The notes: a model not told the origin generated them from the sequence alone. DNA of 64,000 bases from Winogradskyella arenosi (GCF_003337305.1 NZ_QPJO01000006.1:1-64000), one strand, 5' to 3'; shown: positions 26,068 through 35,684, numbered from the stretch's first letter. Made by a program: numbers and translations.

Positions 26068-26743
26068 ACATATAATTATAACCGGAACAAGTCGTGGTAT
26101 TGGCTACCAATTAGTACAATTATTAGCCAAACAAGGTCATAAAATTTTGGCCTTGTCGCGTAATGAACAGCCTGTTATAGATCTGAATTTAGATGAGGTT
26201 CAAACCATGGCATTTGATCTTTGTGATGAAAGCGCTTATGTTAAGGTGTCCGATTTTATTAAAAATGAATGGGGATATGTTGATATCTTAATTAATAACG
26301 CAGGGGCGATAATTAATAAACCCTTTGCCGAAACATCATTTGAAGATTTCACAACGGTCTATAAAACGAATGTTTTTGGTGTTGCAGAATTAACCAGAAT
26401 TGTCATACCATTTATGAAATCGGATGGGCACGTTGTCACAGTGAGTTCAATGGGAGGCATACAAGGAAGTATGAAATTTCCGGGCTTAGCAGCGTATAGC
26501 TCTAGTAAAGGTGCTGTAATTACATTGACGGAATTGCTCGCTGAAGAATATAAGGAGACCGGACCACAATTTAATGTTTTGGCCTTAGGGGCTGTGCAAA
26601 CTGAAATGCTTGAGGAAGCTTTTCCTGGGTATGTAGCGAATTCATCACCTTTAGATATGGCAGCTTATATTCAGAATTTTGCATTAACCGGCCATAAATA
26701 TTATAACGGTAAGGTGTTGCAGGTATCTAATTCTACTCCCTAA
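26060..26743 (+). CDS. SDR family oxidoreductase
   Basis: A 227-residue short-chain dehydrogenase. The cofactor motif is ITGTSRGIGYQL (TGxxxGIG, about 7-18), NNAG is at about 81-84, and the catalytic Ser-Tyr-Lys is in VSSMGGIQ and AYSSSKGAV (Tyr about 151, Lys about 155). It is somewhat shorter than the usual 245-250. The substrate is unknown. The ATG lies inside the stop region of the upstream M28 gene (ATGAATAA), so translation is probably coupled; a functional link to the peptidase is not evident. Confidence 0.9.
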   Translation: MNKHIIITGTSRGIGYQLVQLLAKQGHKILALSRNEQPVIDLNLDEVQTMAFDLCDESAYVKVSDFIKNEWGYVDILINNAGAIINKPFAETSFEDFTTVYKTNVFGVAELTRIVIPFMKSDGHVVTVSSMGGIQGSMKFPGLAAYSSSKGAVITLTELLAEEYKETGPQFNVLALGAVQTEMLEEAFPGYVANSSPLDMAAYIQNFALTGHKYYNGKVLQVSNSTP

Positions 26744-26875
26744 GTTAAGAATTTGCCTAAATTATAGATTTTGAAAGCCTTAAGTAGAAAAAAAAATGGT
26801 CCTTACTTTAAAGGAGTCATGCTTTGTTGGAATAAATCTTAATTTTTAGGTGATGTAAAATATAATTATATCCAC

Positions 26876-26883
26876 TATTTTTG
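26876..26883 (+). promoter_or_regulatory. Candidate -7 element immediately before the SprT-like gene
   Basis: TATTTTTG matches TAnnTTTG and ends only 5 bases before the ATG at 26889. If used, transcription would begin at or near the start codon, giving a leaderless or near-leaderless mRNA. No clear -33 TTTG is present. Confidence 0.35.
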
Positions 26884-26888
26884 CGCTA

Positions 26889-27485
26889 ATGCAATCAGCA
26901 CTTTTAGAATATATTCCAGAGGCAGCGAGACCGTTAGTTATAGAACTTTTGGCTGTTGATAATTTGAATGTAAAAGTTAAGAAGGAACGTAAAACAAGAC
27001 ATGGTGATTATAGAGCGCTTTCTAACGGAAGGCATCAAATCACGATAAATTCTAATTTGAATTCCTATCGTTTTTTAATCACCTTGATTCATGAAATTGC
27101 GCATTTTGAAGCCTACCAAAGTTATGGCAGGTCTATAAAGCCGCATGGTAAGGAGTGGAAACATACATTTCAACGTTTAATGTTACCCTTTTTACGCCCT
27201 GAGGTTTTTCCTTCAGATTTATTACCTTTATTAGCGCGACATTTTAAAAATCCTAAAGCCTCTAGTGATACGGATGCGCCGTTGGCCTTAGCTTTAAAAC
27301 GCTACAGTGATGCACCCGATACAACCTATGTTTTTGAACTTTCGGTAGATCAGATTTTTAAGTTGTATAATGGTCGCGTGTTTAAAAGAGGAAACCAACG
27401 AAGAAAACGCATTGAATGCCTTGAAGTAAGTACGGGAAAACTATATTTGTTTAACCCGAATGCAGAAGTAGAAATTATAGAATAA
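26889..27485 (+). CDS. SprT-like zinc protease family protein
   Basis: A 198-residue protein with the SprT/zincin motif LIHEIAHFEAYQSYGRSIKPHGKEWK in parts: HEIAH at about 67-71 and a downstream HGKEW that supplies a third ligand. The C-terminal part FKLYNGRVFKRGNQRRKRIEC resembles the SprT zinc-ribbon region, but no CxxC pairs are visible, so the ribbon appears degenerate. SprT/Spartan relatives act on DNA-protein crosslinks in eukaryotes; the bacterial role is not settled. It is followed after 21 bp by the mannose-1-phosphate guanylyltransferase gene. Confidence 0.85.
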   Translation: MQSALLEYIPEAARPLVIELLAVDNLNVKVKKERKTRHGDYRALSNGRHQITINSNLNSYRFLITLIHEIAHFEAYQSYGRSIKPHGKEWKHTFQRLMLPFLRPEVFPSDLLPLLARHFKNPKASSDTDAPLALALKRYSDAPDTTYVFELSVDQIFKLYNGRVFKRGNQRRKRIECLEVSTGKLYLFNPNAEVEIIE

Positions 27486-27506
27486 ATTAAAGACGAATAG
27501 ATAGAA

Positions 27507-28595
27507 ATGAGTAGTAAGAATTCAAATTATTACGCCATACTGATGGCTGGTGGAGTAGGATCGAGGTTTTGGCCTGTAAGTACCCAAGATTTTCCAAAGC
27601 AGTTCCATGATATGTTAGGGACTGGAGATACCCTTATTCAGAAAACATTTAACCGTTTAGCGAAGTTAATTCCAGAGGAAAATATATTTATTCTTACCAA
27701 TGAACGCTATAATGATTTGGTTTTTGAACAGTTACCGCAAGTGACCGAACGACAGGTGGTTTTAGAACCAGCTATGCGTAACACAGCACCTTGTATTTTA
27801 TACGCGTCTTTAAAAATTCAGAAGGAAAATAAAGATGCTGTTATGATTGTTGCGCCAAGTGATCATTGGATTGAAGATGAAACGGCGTTTACAACTAATG
27901 TTCAGACCGCTTTTGACTATTGTCAATCGCACGATGCGTTGATGACTTTAGGGATTACACCAACCTTCCCTAATACAGGTTATGGTTATATTGAATACGA
28001 TAAAGCTGCCTCTGAGGAAATTAAACCGGTGAGTCAATTTAGAGAAAAGCCAGATTATACTACGGCAAAATCATTTATAGAGCAAGGCAATTTTCTATGG
28101 AATGCCGGTATATTTATGTGGAGTGTAGCCGCAGTGGTTTCAGCGTTTAAAAATAATCAGCCCGAATTATTTCAATTGTTTGAAAGCGGTTACGATGCCT
28201 ATAATACAGATCTAGAAGACAACTTTATAAAAGAAAATTATGGCAAGGCTGAAAATATTTCGGTGGATTACGCCTTAATGGAAAAGAGTACTAATGTCTT
28301 TGTTATTCCTGCCACCTTTGATTGGAATGATCTTGGTACCTGGGGAAGTCTTTATGACAAGTTAGATAAAGATGAAAGTTGCAATGCTGTAGTTAATGCT
28401 GAAACCTTATTAGAAGATTCTACAGGAAATATGATTCGTTCTAAAAAAGGAAAAGTTGTCGTCATCGACGGTCTAAATGATTATATCGTTGTGGACAAAG
28501 AGGAAGTTTTACTTATCTTTCCAAAAGCAAAAGAACAAGATATTAAAAAGGTATTACAAAAAGCAAAAGCTAAATTTGGTGATGCTATAGGATAA
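27507..28595 (+). CDS. Mannose-1-phosphate guanylyltransferase
   Basis: A 362-residue nucleotidyltransferase making GDP-mannose from GTP and mannose-1-phosphate, feeding polysaccharide and fucose/rhamnose-type sugar synthesis. Marks are ILMAGGVGSRFWPVSTQDFPKQF split over residues 12-34 (GGxGxRxWPxS...PKQ), VLEPAMRNTAPCI, MIVAPSDHWI, NTGYGYIEYD, FREKPD, GNFLWNAGIFMW and FDWNDLGTWGSLY. The C-terminal phosphomannose isomerase domain of bifunctional ManC is absent, so this is the short form typical of Bacteroidetes. Confidence 0.94.
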   Translation: MSSKNSNYYAILMAGGVGSRFWPVSTQDFPKQFHDMLGTGDTLIQKTFNRLAKLIPEENIFILTNERYNDLVFEQLPQVTERQVVLEPAMRNTAPCILYASLKIQKENKDAVMIVAPSDHWIEDETAFTTNVQTAFDYCQSHDALMTLGITPTFPNTGYGYIEYDKAASEEIKPVSQFREKPDYTTAKSFIEQGNFLWNAGIFMWSVAAVVSAFKNNQPELFQLFESGYDAYNTDLEDNFIKENYGKAENISVDYALMEKSTNVFVIPATFDWNDLGTWGSLYDKLDKDESCNAVVNAETLLEDSTGNMIRSKKGKVVVIDGLNDYIVVDKEEVLLIFPKAKEQDIKKVLQKAKAKFGDAIG

Positions 28596-28666
28596 TCTTT
28601 TTTGAGGTCTTCCGTGCTTAGCTTAACCAATTGTGGTTCTAATTATAATTTTGGAATTTTATAACT

Positions 28667-30166
28667 ATGAGTGACGAAAATAAATTTAATTTTTCTGATG
28701 AAGAGGCCGGGCGCATGACTAATGAAATGAACAAAGAGCAGGCTGTTGAAGATAAAAAGGATGCAGTAAAGAAGGATGCTCAAGGCTTGTTTGCTAGTAT
28801 TAAAACCTTTTTGCATGAATTGCTCGATTTCAGAGATGACACCGATAGAGAAGCGACCATAACAGCAATAAAACACGATATTCCTTTTAAAGGGGCGACG
28901 GCGTGGATTTTAGTTTGCTCTATTTTTGTGGCTTCTATAGGATTAAATGCCAATTCTACCGCAGTAGTTATTGGAGCCATGTTAATTTCTCCCCTAATGG
29001 GGCCCATTTTAGGTGTGGGCTTATCGATTGCAATTAATGATATAGACACCTTAAAGAAGTCTTTAATCAACTTAGCCACGATGATTGTGCTAAGTTTATT
29101 AACCGCATTTTTATTTTTCTACCTATTCCCCTTAAGTGAAGATACCTCAGAACTCATGGGGCGTACGCGTCCTGATATACGTGATGTGTTAATTGCTTTT
29201 TTTGGTGGTTTAGCTTTAATTATCGCGAGGACTAAGAAGGGAACTATTGCTTCTGTTATTTTTGGTGTTGCTATTGCTACGGCCTTGATGCCGCCTTTAT
29301 GTACAGCGGGGTATGGTTTGGCTAAAGGAAATTGGCAGTTTTTTGGTGGTGCCATGTATTTGTTTACCATTAACACCATATTCATCGCCTTAGCGACCTT
29401 TTTAGTGTTGAAAATTCTGCGTTTTCCAATGCTTAAATATGCCAATTCAGCAAAGCGAAAACGAACCTCTAGGATTGCTATGGGGGTAGCTATAATTGTA
29501 ATGATACCTGCAATATGGACCTTCTTAACTGTACTGCAAGAAAGCCGTTATCAACGTGATTTTGATAATTTTGTGAAAAACGAAATTGAGAGTAATTCTA
29601 ACCTTTGGTATCAAAAGCGTGATAACGATTTAGACATAGAAACCAAAACAATGAATCTACATTTTAATGGTGATGTTAGTGATGAAATGATCACCGATTT
29701 ACAAAATGAGAAAAAGAATTATATCAATTTATCGGATTTTGAGTTGATTATTAATGCGAATAAAACGCGAAGCGCAGACCGTTTAATGGAGTCTTTAGAT
29801 CGTGCCTATGCAGATTTAGACCGTAAGGATAATGTTATTGATGGGTTGCAAACTCAGATTGAAAATTTGCAAAAAAGTATTACCAATCTTAACCAACAAA
29901 TAGAGTCTAAAAACACCAATATAAACGCGGTGTCATTTTCGTCCTTATCACGTGATGCGAAGATTAAATTTAATGATTTAGAATATTTTGGATATGCCAA
30001 AATGTTAGAGTCTAAAGATTTTATCAATATTGATACCGTTACAATTGCACATGTAAGATGGAAAGTAAAACTTTCAGATAGCCTTGTGCTTAATAAAGAA
30101 CGCGACTTGCAGAAATGGCTTAAAAATGAACTTAAAGTCGATACCGTTTTTATAAGAAGAAACTAA
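28667..30166 (+). CDS. DUF389 domain membrane protein
   Basis: A 499-residue protein. An acidic N-terminus is followed by a DUF389 membrane region of about six segments (about 70-290), with GLNANSTAVVIGAMLISPLMGPILG (in parts), DVLIAFFGGLALIIAR and GVAIATALMPPLCTAGYGLA. A C-terminal periplasmic or cytosolic domain includes a coiled coil (about 385-425, QTQIENLQKSITNLNQQIE). Function of the family is unknown. Its ISPLMGPI and ALMPPL motifs suggest a transporter-like fold, but that is inference. It is convergent with the ABC genes downstream. Confidence 0.88.
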   Translation: MSDENKFNFSDEEAGRMTNEMNKEQAVEDKKDAVKKDAQGLFASIKTFLHELLDFRDDTDREATITAIKHDIPFKGATAWILVCSIFVASIGLNANSTAVVIGAMLISPLMGPILGVGLSIAINDIDTLKKSLINLATMIVLSLLTAFLFFYLFPLSEDTSELMGRTRPDIRDVLIAFFGGLALIIARTKKGTIASVIFGVAIATALMPPLCTAGYGLAKGNWQFFGGAMYLFTINTIFIALATFLVLKILRFPMLKYANSAKRKRTSRIAMGVAIIVMIPAIWTFLTVLQESRYQRDFDNFVKNEIESNSNLWYQKRDNDLDIETKTMNLHFNGDVSDEMITDLQNEKKNYINLSDFELIINANKTRSADRLMESLDRAYADLDRKDNVIDGLQTQIENLQKSITNLNQQIESKNTNINAVSFSSLSRDAKIKFNDLEYFGYAKMLESKDFINIDTVTIAHVRWKVKLSDSLVLNKERDLQKWLKNELKVDTVFIRRN

Positions 30167-30187
30167 TGGTTAGAGTGAGGTTATAAT

Positions 30188-30958
30188 TTATTGAGCATCC
30201 TCCTCTAAATACATTCTACGTACTTTTCTAAATAACTCAGAAGAATAAACGAAGTTGGTAACAGCTTCGTTTTCTGTTTTAAAAATGGTTTTATTAGAGC
30301 CTTCCCATTCTAACAGTCCGTCTTTTAGAAATACGATTTTTTTTCCTATCTCCATAACGGAGTTCATATCGTGGGTGTTTATAACCGTAGTAATGTCAAA
30401 TTCTTCAGTAATTTCCTGAATTAAATTATCAATCACAATAGCAGTTTTAGGATCTAAACCCGAGTTAGGTTCATCACAAAACAAAAATTTAGGACGGTTA
30501 ACAATAGCTCTTGCAATAGCCACACGTTTTTGCATTCCTCCAGAAGCTTCACTAGGCATTTTCTTATGTGCATTGTCAAGATTTACACGTTTAAGTACAA
30601 TATTAACACGGTCTTCCATTTCGCTCATGCTTTGCTTGGTAAACATACGTAACGGGAACATTACATTTTCAGCAATCGTCATTGAATCAAAAAGAGCACT
30701 GCCTTGAAAAACCATTCCCATTTCAGAACGTAATTCAGTCTTTTCGTTCCTTGAGAGCTTACTAAAATTTCGGCCTTCATAAGAAATAGATCCTTCTTCA
30801 TATTCAAACAAACCGAGCAAACATTTTAAGAAAACGGTTTTACCAGAACCACTTTGCCCAATAATTAAATTGGTTTGCCCTTTTTCAAAAGAGGTAGAAA
30901 TACCTTTTAAAATATGTGCGTCTTCAAACGATTTATGTAAGTCTTTAACTTCAATCAT
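30188..30958 (-). CDS. ABC transporter ATP-binding protein (MlaF-like)
   Basis: A 256-residue ATPase with Walker A IIGQSGSGKTVFLK (about 32-45), signature EASGGMQKRVAIARAI (about 137-152), Walker B KFLFCDEPNSGLDP (about 157-170) and the H-loop INTHDMNSV. The ASGGM signature and DEPNSGLDP are the form found in the MlaF family that moves phospholipid between the outer and inner membranes. It starts 3 bp after the permease stop. No MlaD-type substrate-binding gene is adjacent; in flavobacteria it is often elsewhere. Confidence 0.92.
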   Translation of the reverse strand: MIEVKDLHKSFEDAHILKGISTSFEKGQTNLIIGQSGSGKTVFLKCLLGLFEYEEGSISYEGRNFSKLSRNEKTELRSEMGMVFQGSALFDSMTIAENVMFPLRMFTKQSMSEMEDRVNIVLKRVNLDNAHKKMPSEASGGMQKRVAIARAIVNRPKFLFCDEPNSGLDPKTAIVIDNLIQEITEEFDITTVINTHDMNSVMEIGKKIVFLKDGLLEWEGSNKTIFKTENEAVTNFVYSSELFRKVRRMYLEEDAQ

Positions 30959-30961
30959 GTC

Positions 30962-31699
30962 TTAGCCTAATAATAAACTGGTTAGTAAAAAGTTAACAAT
31001 AATTACCAATACGCTGGTCCAAACAAAAGATGTGGTACTCGCTTTTCCTACTTCTAAAGCTCCACCTTTCATAAAATAACCATAATACGATGGGATAGTT
31101 GCCAATAAGAAGGCAAAAACAAAAGTTTTTATAAACGCATAAATAAAGTGAAATGGAATAAAGTCTAGTTGTACACCTTCTAGGTAATCTTCCATGGTGC
31201 CATACCCGCCGTATACACAAGCCATAAGACCACCAAGAATACCTAAAAACATCGCAATTGAAATGACAAAAGGATAAAGTGTTAAGGCGATAAATTTAGG
31301 GAACACCAAATAGTTAATGGCATTAATTCCCATAACTTCTAAGGCGTCTATTTGCTCTGTAACACGCATGGTCCCAATACTAGAAGTAATGAATGACCCC
31401 ACTTTACCTGCCATAATAATAGAGATAAATGTTGGTGCAAATTCTAAGATTATGGACTGTCGTGTGGCAAAACCGACCAAGTATTTTGGCATAATAGGAC
31501 TGGTCATATTCAAAGACGTTTGGATGGCTACAACGCCTCCAACGAAAAAAGAAATAAAGGCTACAATCCCTAAAGAACCAATGATAAGATCATCAATATC
31601 TTTTAAAATTAAAGGTTTCATCACAGACCATTTTGTCGGTCTACGAAAAATATCTTTAATCATTATAAAATAGGTTCCAATATTATGTAGGTAAGTCAT
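30962..31699 (-). CDS. ABC transporter permease (MlaE-like)
   Basis: A 245-residue permease with about five membrane segments. Family marks are FFVGGVVAIQTSLNM, the EFAPTFISIIMAGKVGSFITSS region (MlaE ExxP...AGRxG-like, here AGKVGS), IGTMRVTEQIDALEVMGINAI (the coupling helix contacting MlaF) and VMGINAINYLVFPK. It lies upstream of the ATPase gene and in the same transcript. Its role, lipid trafficking for outer-membrane asymmetry, is inferred from the family. It is divergent from pafA. Confidence 0.92.
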   Translation of the reverse strand: MTYLHNIGTYFIMIKDIFRRPTKWSVMKPLILKDIDDLIIGSLGIVAFISFFVGGVVAIQTSLNMTSPIMPKYLVGFATRQSIILEFAPTFISIIMAGKVGSFITSSIGTMRVTEQIDALEVMGINAINYLVFPKFIALTLYPFVISIAMFLGILGGLMACVYGGYGTMEDYLEGVQLDFIPFHFIYAFIKTFVFAFLLATIPSYYGYFMKGGALEVGKASTTSFVWTSVLVIIVNFLLTSLLLG

Positions 31700-31778
31700 G
31701 TTGAATTTTATTATTGCTAAAGTATAAAAAATGATTAGTTAATAATGTTAATTTGAACTAAGATATTTTTTTAAATCG

Positions 31779-31786
31779 TACTTTTG
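31779..31786 (+). promoter_or_regulatory. Candidate -7 element of pafA
   Basis: TACTTTTG matches TAnnTTTG and lies 26 bases before the pafA ATG. A TTTG at 31752-31755 is a possible -33 element, though the 23-base spacer is longer than usual. Confidence 0.45.
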
Positions 31787-31812
31787 AATCTTAATAATAA
31801 TGTTTTATTCTA

Positions 31813-33480
31813 ATGAAAAATTTCTTCACTTTAAGTGTTGTACTCTTCTTATTTATGTCGTGTGGAGCACAAAATACAATTACAGAAACTAAAAGCCAAA
31901 CCAACTCTATAACATCATCTGAACAGCCTAAGTTGGTTGTTGGGATTGTGGTGGATCAAATGCGCTACGATTATCTTACACGTTTTGAATCTAAATATGG
32001 AGAAGGAGGATTTATGCGTATGATTAATGAAGGTTTCAACTGTAAAAACAATCATTTTAATTATGTACCAACTTATACAGGACCTGGGCATGCTTCCGTG
32101 TATACCGGAACAACGCCAAAAATTCACGGTATTATTGGTAATAATTGGTACGATAAACAAATAAAAGAAATGGTGTATTGCGCAAGTGATGACCAAGTTA
32201 CACCAGTAGGGACGGAGAACAAAGCCGGATTAATGTCGCCTCATAGACTACAAACGACGACGTTTGGAGATGAAAACAGACTGTTTACGCAAATGCGTGG
32301 TAAAACGATCGGATTAGCCTTAAAGGATAGAGGTGCAATTTTACCAGCAGGGCATACCGCGAATGCAGCATATTGGTTTCATGGTGCCGATGAAGGCGCT
32401 TGGATTACCAGTTCCTTTTATACAAAGGAGTTACCACAGTGGGTTAAAGATTTTAATGCATCAGAAAAGGCATCGTCTTATTTAAAGCCATGGAATACAC
32501 TTTATGATATTTCTACATATACGGAGAGTGGTGTTGATGAAAATACTTTTGAAGGCGGATTTAAAGGAAAGGAAAAGGCAACCTTTCCTTATGATTTAAA
32601 AACCTTAAGTAAAACAAATAGAGGTTTTGATATTTTAAAAGCAACGCCTTACGGTAACAGTTTAACAGCTGATTTCGCTATGGCTGCAATTGAGGGAGAA
32701 GCATTAGGACAAGATGCTATTACAGATGTTTTAACGGTGAGCTTCTCGGCAACGGATTACGTAGGTCATAATTTTGGAGTTAATTCAAAAGAAGTAGAAG
32801 ATACTTATTTACGTTTAGATAAAGATCTAGAGCGTTTATTTAATTACTTAGACAGCACTGTTGGGAAAGGTGAATACACTGTTTTTCTTACAGCAGATCA
32901 TGGTGCGGTAGATGTGCCTTCTTATTTAAAAACAAGAAAAGTTCCTGCAGGATATGTAGATAATAAGGATAGAAAAAATCGTTTCAATAGCTTCTTAGAT
33001 GCTACTTATGGGACTAAAGACTTGGTAGAGAATATAAGCAATAATCAAATCTTTTTAGATAGAAATAAAGTTAAGGCTTTAGGTTTAAAACTTTCAGATG
33101 TTCAAACGACTATTGCTATGGAACAGTTAAGTTACCCTAATGTATCTAAAGTATACACGGCTACCACAATGAGCACTACGACGTTTTCTAATGGTATAGA
33201 AGCTTTAATTGAAAATGGTTTTAATCAAAAACGATCGGGAGATGTTATTTTGGTGAATGACACAGCTTTTATTTCTTATAGCAACACAGGATCTACGCAT
33301 GGTAGCGGATTAAACTATGATACTCATGTGCCATTATTATTTTTTGGTAAAGGCGTGAAGCATGGCGAAACGTTTAACAAAACCGTAATACCAGATATTG
33401 CGCCAACTATTTCTGCAATGTTAGGGATTAGCTTTCCTAGTGGAGCTACAGGACAACCTTTAGTATTTATAATGGAATAA
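31813..33480 (+). CDS. pafA: PafA-type alkaline phosphatase
   Basis: A 555-residue secreted or lipid-anchored phosphomonoesterase of the Bacteroidetes PafA group. The signal is lipoprotein-like (FFTLSVVLFLFMSCGAQ, Cys near 17). Metal and active-site residues are VVGIVVDQMRYDYLTRF (Asp near 48), the nucleophile region PTYTGPGHASVYTGTTP (Thr near 90), SFSATDYVGHNFG (Asp and His near 315-321), LTADHGAVDVP (Asp-His) and GSTHGSGLNYDTHVPLLFFG. It recovers phosphate from organic phosphates outside the cytoplasm. The nuclease gene follows 10 bp later, consistent with a phosphate- or nucleotide-scavenging pair (inference). Confidence 0.92.
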   Translation: MKNFFTLSVVLFLFMSCGAQNTITETKSQTNSITSSEQPKLVVGIVVDQMRYDYLTRFESKYGEGGFMRMINEGFNCKNNHFNYVPTYTGPGHASVYTGTTPKIHGIIGNNWYDKQIKEMVYCASDDQVTPVGTENKAGLMSPHRLQTTTFGDENRLFTQMRGKTIGLALKDRGAILPAGHTANAAYWFHGADEGAWITSSFYTKELPQWVKDFNASEKASSYLKPWNTLYDISTYTESGVDENTFEGGFKGKEKATFPYDLKTLSKTNRGFDILKATPYGNSLTADFAMAAIEGEALGQDAITDVLTVSFSATDYVGHNFGVNSKEVEDTYLRLDKDLERLFNYLDSTVGKGEYTVFLTADHGAVDVPSYLKTRKVPAGYVDNKDRKNRFNSFLDATYGTKDLVENISNNQIFLDRNKVKALGLKLSDVQTTIAMEQLSYPNVSKVYTATTMSTTTFSNGIEALIENGFNQKRSGDVILVNDTAFISYSNTGSTHGSGLNYDTHVPLLFFGKGVKHGETFNKTVIPDIAPTISAMLGISFPSGATGQPLVFIME

Positions 33481-33490
33481 TTATTTTAGT

Positions 33491-34297
33491 GTGAATAGGA
33501 AACCCATTTTTACAATCATAGCTGTACTTATCGTCATTGGTATTTACAGCTATGATTTTTTTATAGAACAAAAAGCGAAGTCAGACCTTATAAAAGACGG
33601 TCAGACGGTAAAGGCGCTAACCAATACATTTTTTTTACCAACAAGTACTACCGGCCAAGTGATACATCATCAGAATTATTCGCTTTCGTACAATGAACCG
33701 TATGAACAAGCCGAGTGGGTTGCCTATGAACTTAAGGCATCTCATTTGAGTTCTACCAATCGTAAAAGACCGTATTTTGAAATTGATGAGGCCATAAAAA
33801 CAGGCGCAGCACATTGGAAGAATTATAAAAAGTCGGGTTACGATAAAGGGCATTTATGTCCTGCTGGTGATAGGCGTTTTACAAAGGCGGCCCATGATGA
33901 GACTTTCTTAACGAGTAATATAAGTCCACAGGAACATCAATTTAATGCAGGTGTTTGGAACCGTTTAGAGCAGAAGGTACGTTATTGGGCCAAAAAGAAT
34001 GATGGTGTGTTTGTCGTTACAGGCGGAATTTTAAATGAGGATTTAAAAACAATAGGGGAAGAAGAGGTGGCGGTGCCTAATCAGTTTTATAAAGTGATTT
34101 TAGACCATACCAATGGAAAAACTAAAATGATTGCTTTTTTGATGAATCATGAAAACTCAAATCTTCCTTTGTATAAATTTGTAGTGTCTGTAGATACGCT
34201 TGAAGCCTTAACAGGGATTGACTTCTTTCCGGAGTTAGAAGACCGTATTGAAAATCAACTTGAAGCTTCTGCGAGTTACAAAAGCTGGTCGTTTTAG
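33491..34297 (+). CDS. DNA/RNA non-specific endonuclease (NUC1/EndoG family)
   Basis: A 268-residue nuclease with an N-terminal membrane or signal segment (about 6-24, IFTIIAVLIVIGIYSYDF). The catalytic DRGH-type motif appears as YDKGHLCPAGDRR (His near residue 120). NISPQEHQFNAGVWNRLE supplies the metal-binding Asn, and FVVTGG and VPNQFYKVI agree with the family. The start is GTG, 10 bp after pafA. It would act outside the cytoplasm, freeing nucleotides that PafA could dephosphorylate; this coupling is inferred from the operon. Confidence 0.91.
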   Translation: MNRKPIFTIIAVLIVIGIYSYDFFIEQKAKSDLIKDGQTVKALTNTFFLPTSTTGQVIHHQNYSLSYNEPYEQAEWVAYELKASHLSSTNRKRPYFEIDEAIKTGAAHWKNYKKSGYDKGHLCPAGDRRFTKAAHDETFLTSNISPQEHQFNAGVWNRLEQKVRYWAKKNDGVFVVTGGILNEDLKTIGEEEVAVPNQFYKVILDHTNGKTKMIAFLMNHENSNLPLYKFVVSVDTLEALTGIDFFPELEDRIENQLEASASYKSWSF

Positions 34298-34301
34298 TGG
34301 G

Positions 34302-35150
34302 TTACTTAAATTTATTGAGAATGCCTTTCCACCGTAATTGGCGAATAAATTGGCCTTCGTCTTCCGACACTAAAGGCTTAACCTTCTCCGATTGGGCTTT
34401 AAAATAACCAGAGATATAATCTTTAAACAATTGAAAACTCCTTTTTTTGTACGCTAGTTTTATAGCTGAAATTAGGGTGATCCAAAAGCCATAGCGTAAC
34501 TTGTACATGGCCTCCCCTTGTAAGTATTTTGAGGCTTTATTATAGGATTGTCCCGTAGGTTTTAAATGTTTTACATGCAAGGTTTCATCTGTAAGGACTT
34601 GCCAACCGTGGTATTTTGCAAGCAATTCATCTACGGTATCCCAACCCATTGAAGCTTTTAATTGTCCTATTTGTTCAAAACAGGCTTTTCTATAGGCTTT
34701 TAGGGCGCCACGGATATGATCTTTGTTGGTAAGATCTTCTAAAATCCATTCTTTATTTTTTTCAATATAACAGAATCCGGAAACCATTCCCAATCTCTGG
34801 TTGGTCTTGTAATGCGCGGCTAAAGTTTGAAGATAGGACTCCGGAAAAATAAGATCGGCATCAAATTTACAAATGATGTCATAATCCATATCTAAAGTAT
34901 TTAAGCCTTTATTAAAGGCCTGTATAATTTTAGAACCCGGTAGATGTTTTGCAGAGGACTTAGAATTTATCACTGAAATCCAAGGATATCGTGACGCATA
35001 ATCCTCACAAATTTGTTGTGTGTTGTCAGTAGAATTATCATTAACCACAACGACCTTTTTAGGTAACAAGGTTTGCTTTGCTAAAGATTCTAAGGTCAGA
35101 CCAATATAAGCGTCTTCGTTGTGTGCTGGAATTATGATATAGAAGTTCAA
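34302..35150 (-). CDS. Glycosyltransferase family 2 protein
   Basis: A 282-residue GT-A fold enzyme. FYIIIPAHNEDAYIGLTLES opens the nucleotide-sugar domain, VVVNDNSTDNT follows, and the metal-binding DxD is CKFDADL (about 95-101). TVDELLAKYHGW and DETLHVKHLKPTG match the C-terminal GT2 segment. No membrane helices are clear. The start is TTG, in agreement with the near-universal GT2 opening motif; no ATG precedes it. It lies 12 bp after the methyltransferase gene and downstream of a KASIII-like gene on the same strand. The sugar and acceptor are unknown. Confidence 0.88.
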   Translation of the reverse strand: MNFYIIIPAHNEDAYIGLTLESLAKQTLLPKKVVVVNDNSTDNTQQICEDYASRYPWISVINSKSSAKHLPGSKIIQAFNKGLNTLDMDYDIICKFDADLIFPESYLQTLAAHYKTNQRLGMVSGFCYIEKNKEWILEDLTNKDHIRGALKAYRKACFEQIGQLKASMGWDTVDELLAKYHGWQVLTDETLHVKHLKPTGQSYNKASKYLQGEAMYKLRYGFWITLISAIKLAYKKRSFQLFKDYISGYFKAQSEKVKPLVSEDEGQFIRQLRWKGILNKFK

Positions 35151-35162
35151 AGGTAATAGTAT

Positions 35163-35684
35163 TTAAGACCGTTCAGCATAAACAATATAATAACGCGGTG
35201 TAAAGCGTCTTAAAATAGGTCTAATCCCTAATTTATTTACGGGGTTGGTCCATTTTTGACGGTCTTTAATCATCCATCCTGTTTTTTCTAAGAGCCAATC
35301 TAATTGCCAATCTTCAAACTCATGATAATGACGATCGCGCATATCGGTTTGGCTCCTATAGGCTGAGGCAAACCACAATTTAAGTGGAATGCTAATAAGT
35401 ATCTTATCGGCCGTTATAGATTTTAAAACCTCATAAGGTGATAAGAGGTGCTCAAAAATTTCAAATGCAGTAACCACTTTGGCCGGAGAGGCTAGAATAG
35501 CTTTCCGGTCTTCATCTAAATCTTCTCCTTTAGTATTTTCTACACTATAGCCTTCTGATAGCATAATTTCAGTAAACGGATTCTTTACCCCTAAATCTAA
35601 AATTGTTTCCGAAGTGGAAACGTGTTTTTTTAAGAATTGTAGCGTTAAATTAAAACGTTTATTCGGGTATGTTTTCTCGTACAT
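35163..35684 (-). CDS. Class I SAM-dependent methyltransferase
   Basis: A 173-residue protein. Motif I is ILDLGVKNPFTEIML (about 29-43), an acidic residue GEDLDED follows, and VVTAFEIFEHLLSPYEVLKSI (about 70-90) is the post-II segment of ubiE-like enzymes. It is short for the family and the substrate is unknown. It lies between the KASIII-like gene (31 bp) and the GT2 gene (12 bp), all on one strand, so the three are probably cotranscribed. Confidence 0.82.
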   Translation of the reverse strand: MYEKTYPNKRFNLTLQFLKKHVSTSETILDLGVKNPFTEIMLSEGYSVENTKGEDLDEDRKAILASPAKVVTAFEIFEHLLSPYEVLKSITADKILISIPLKLWFASAYRSQTDMRDRHYHEFEDWQLDWLLEKTGWMIKDRQKWTNPVNKLGIRPILRRFTPRYYIVYAERS

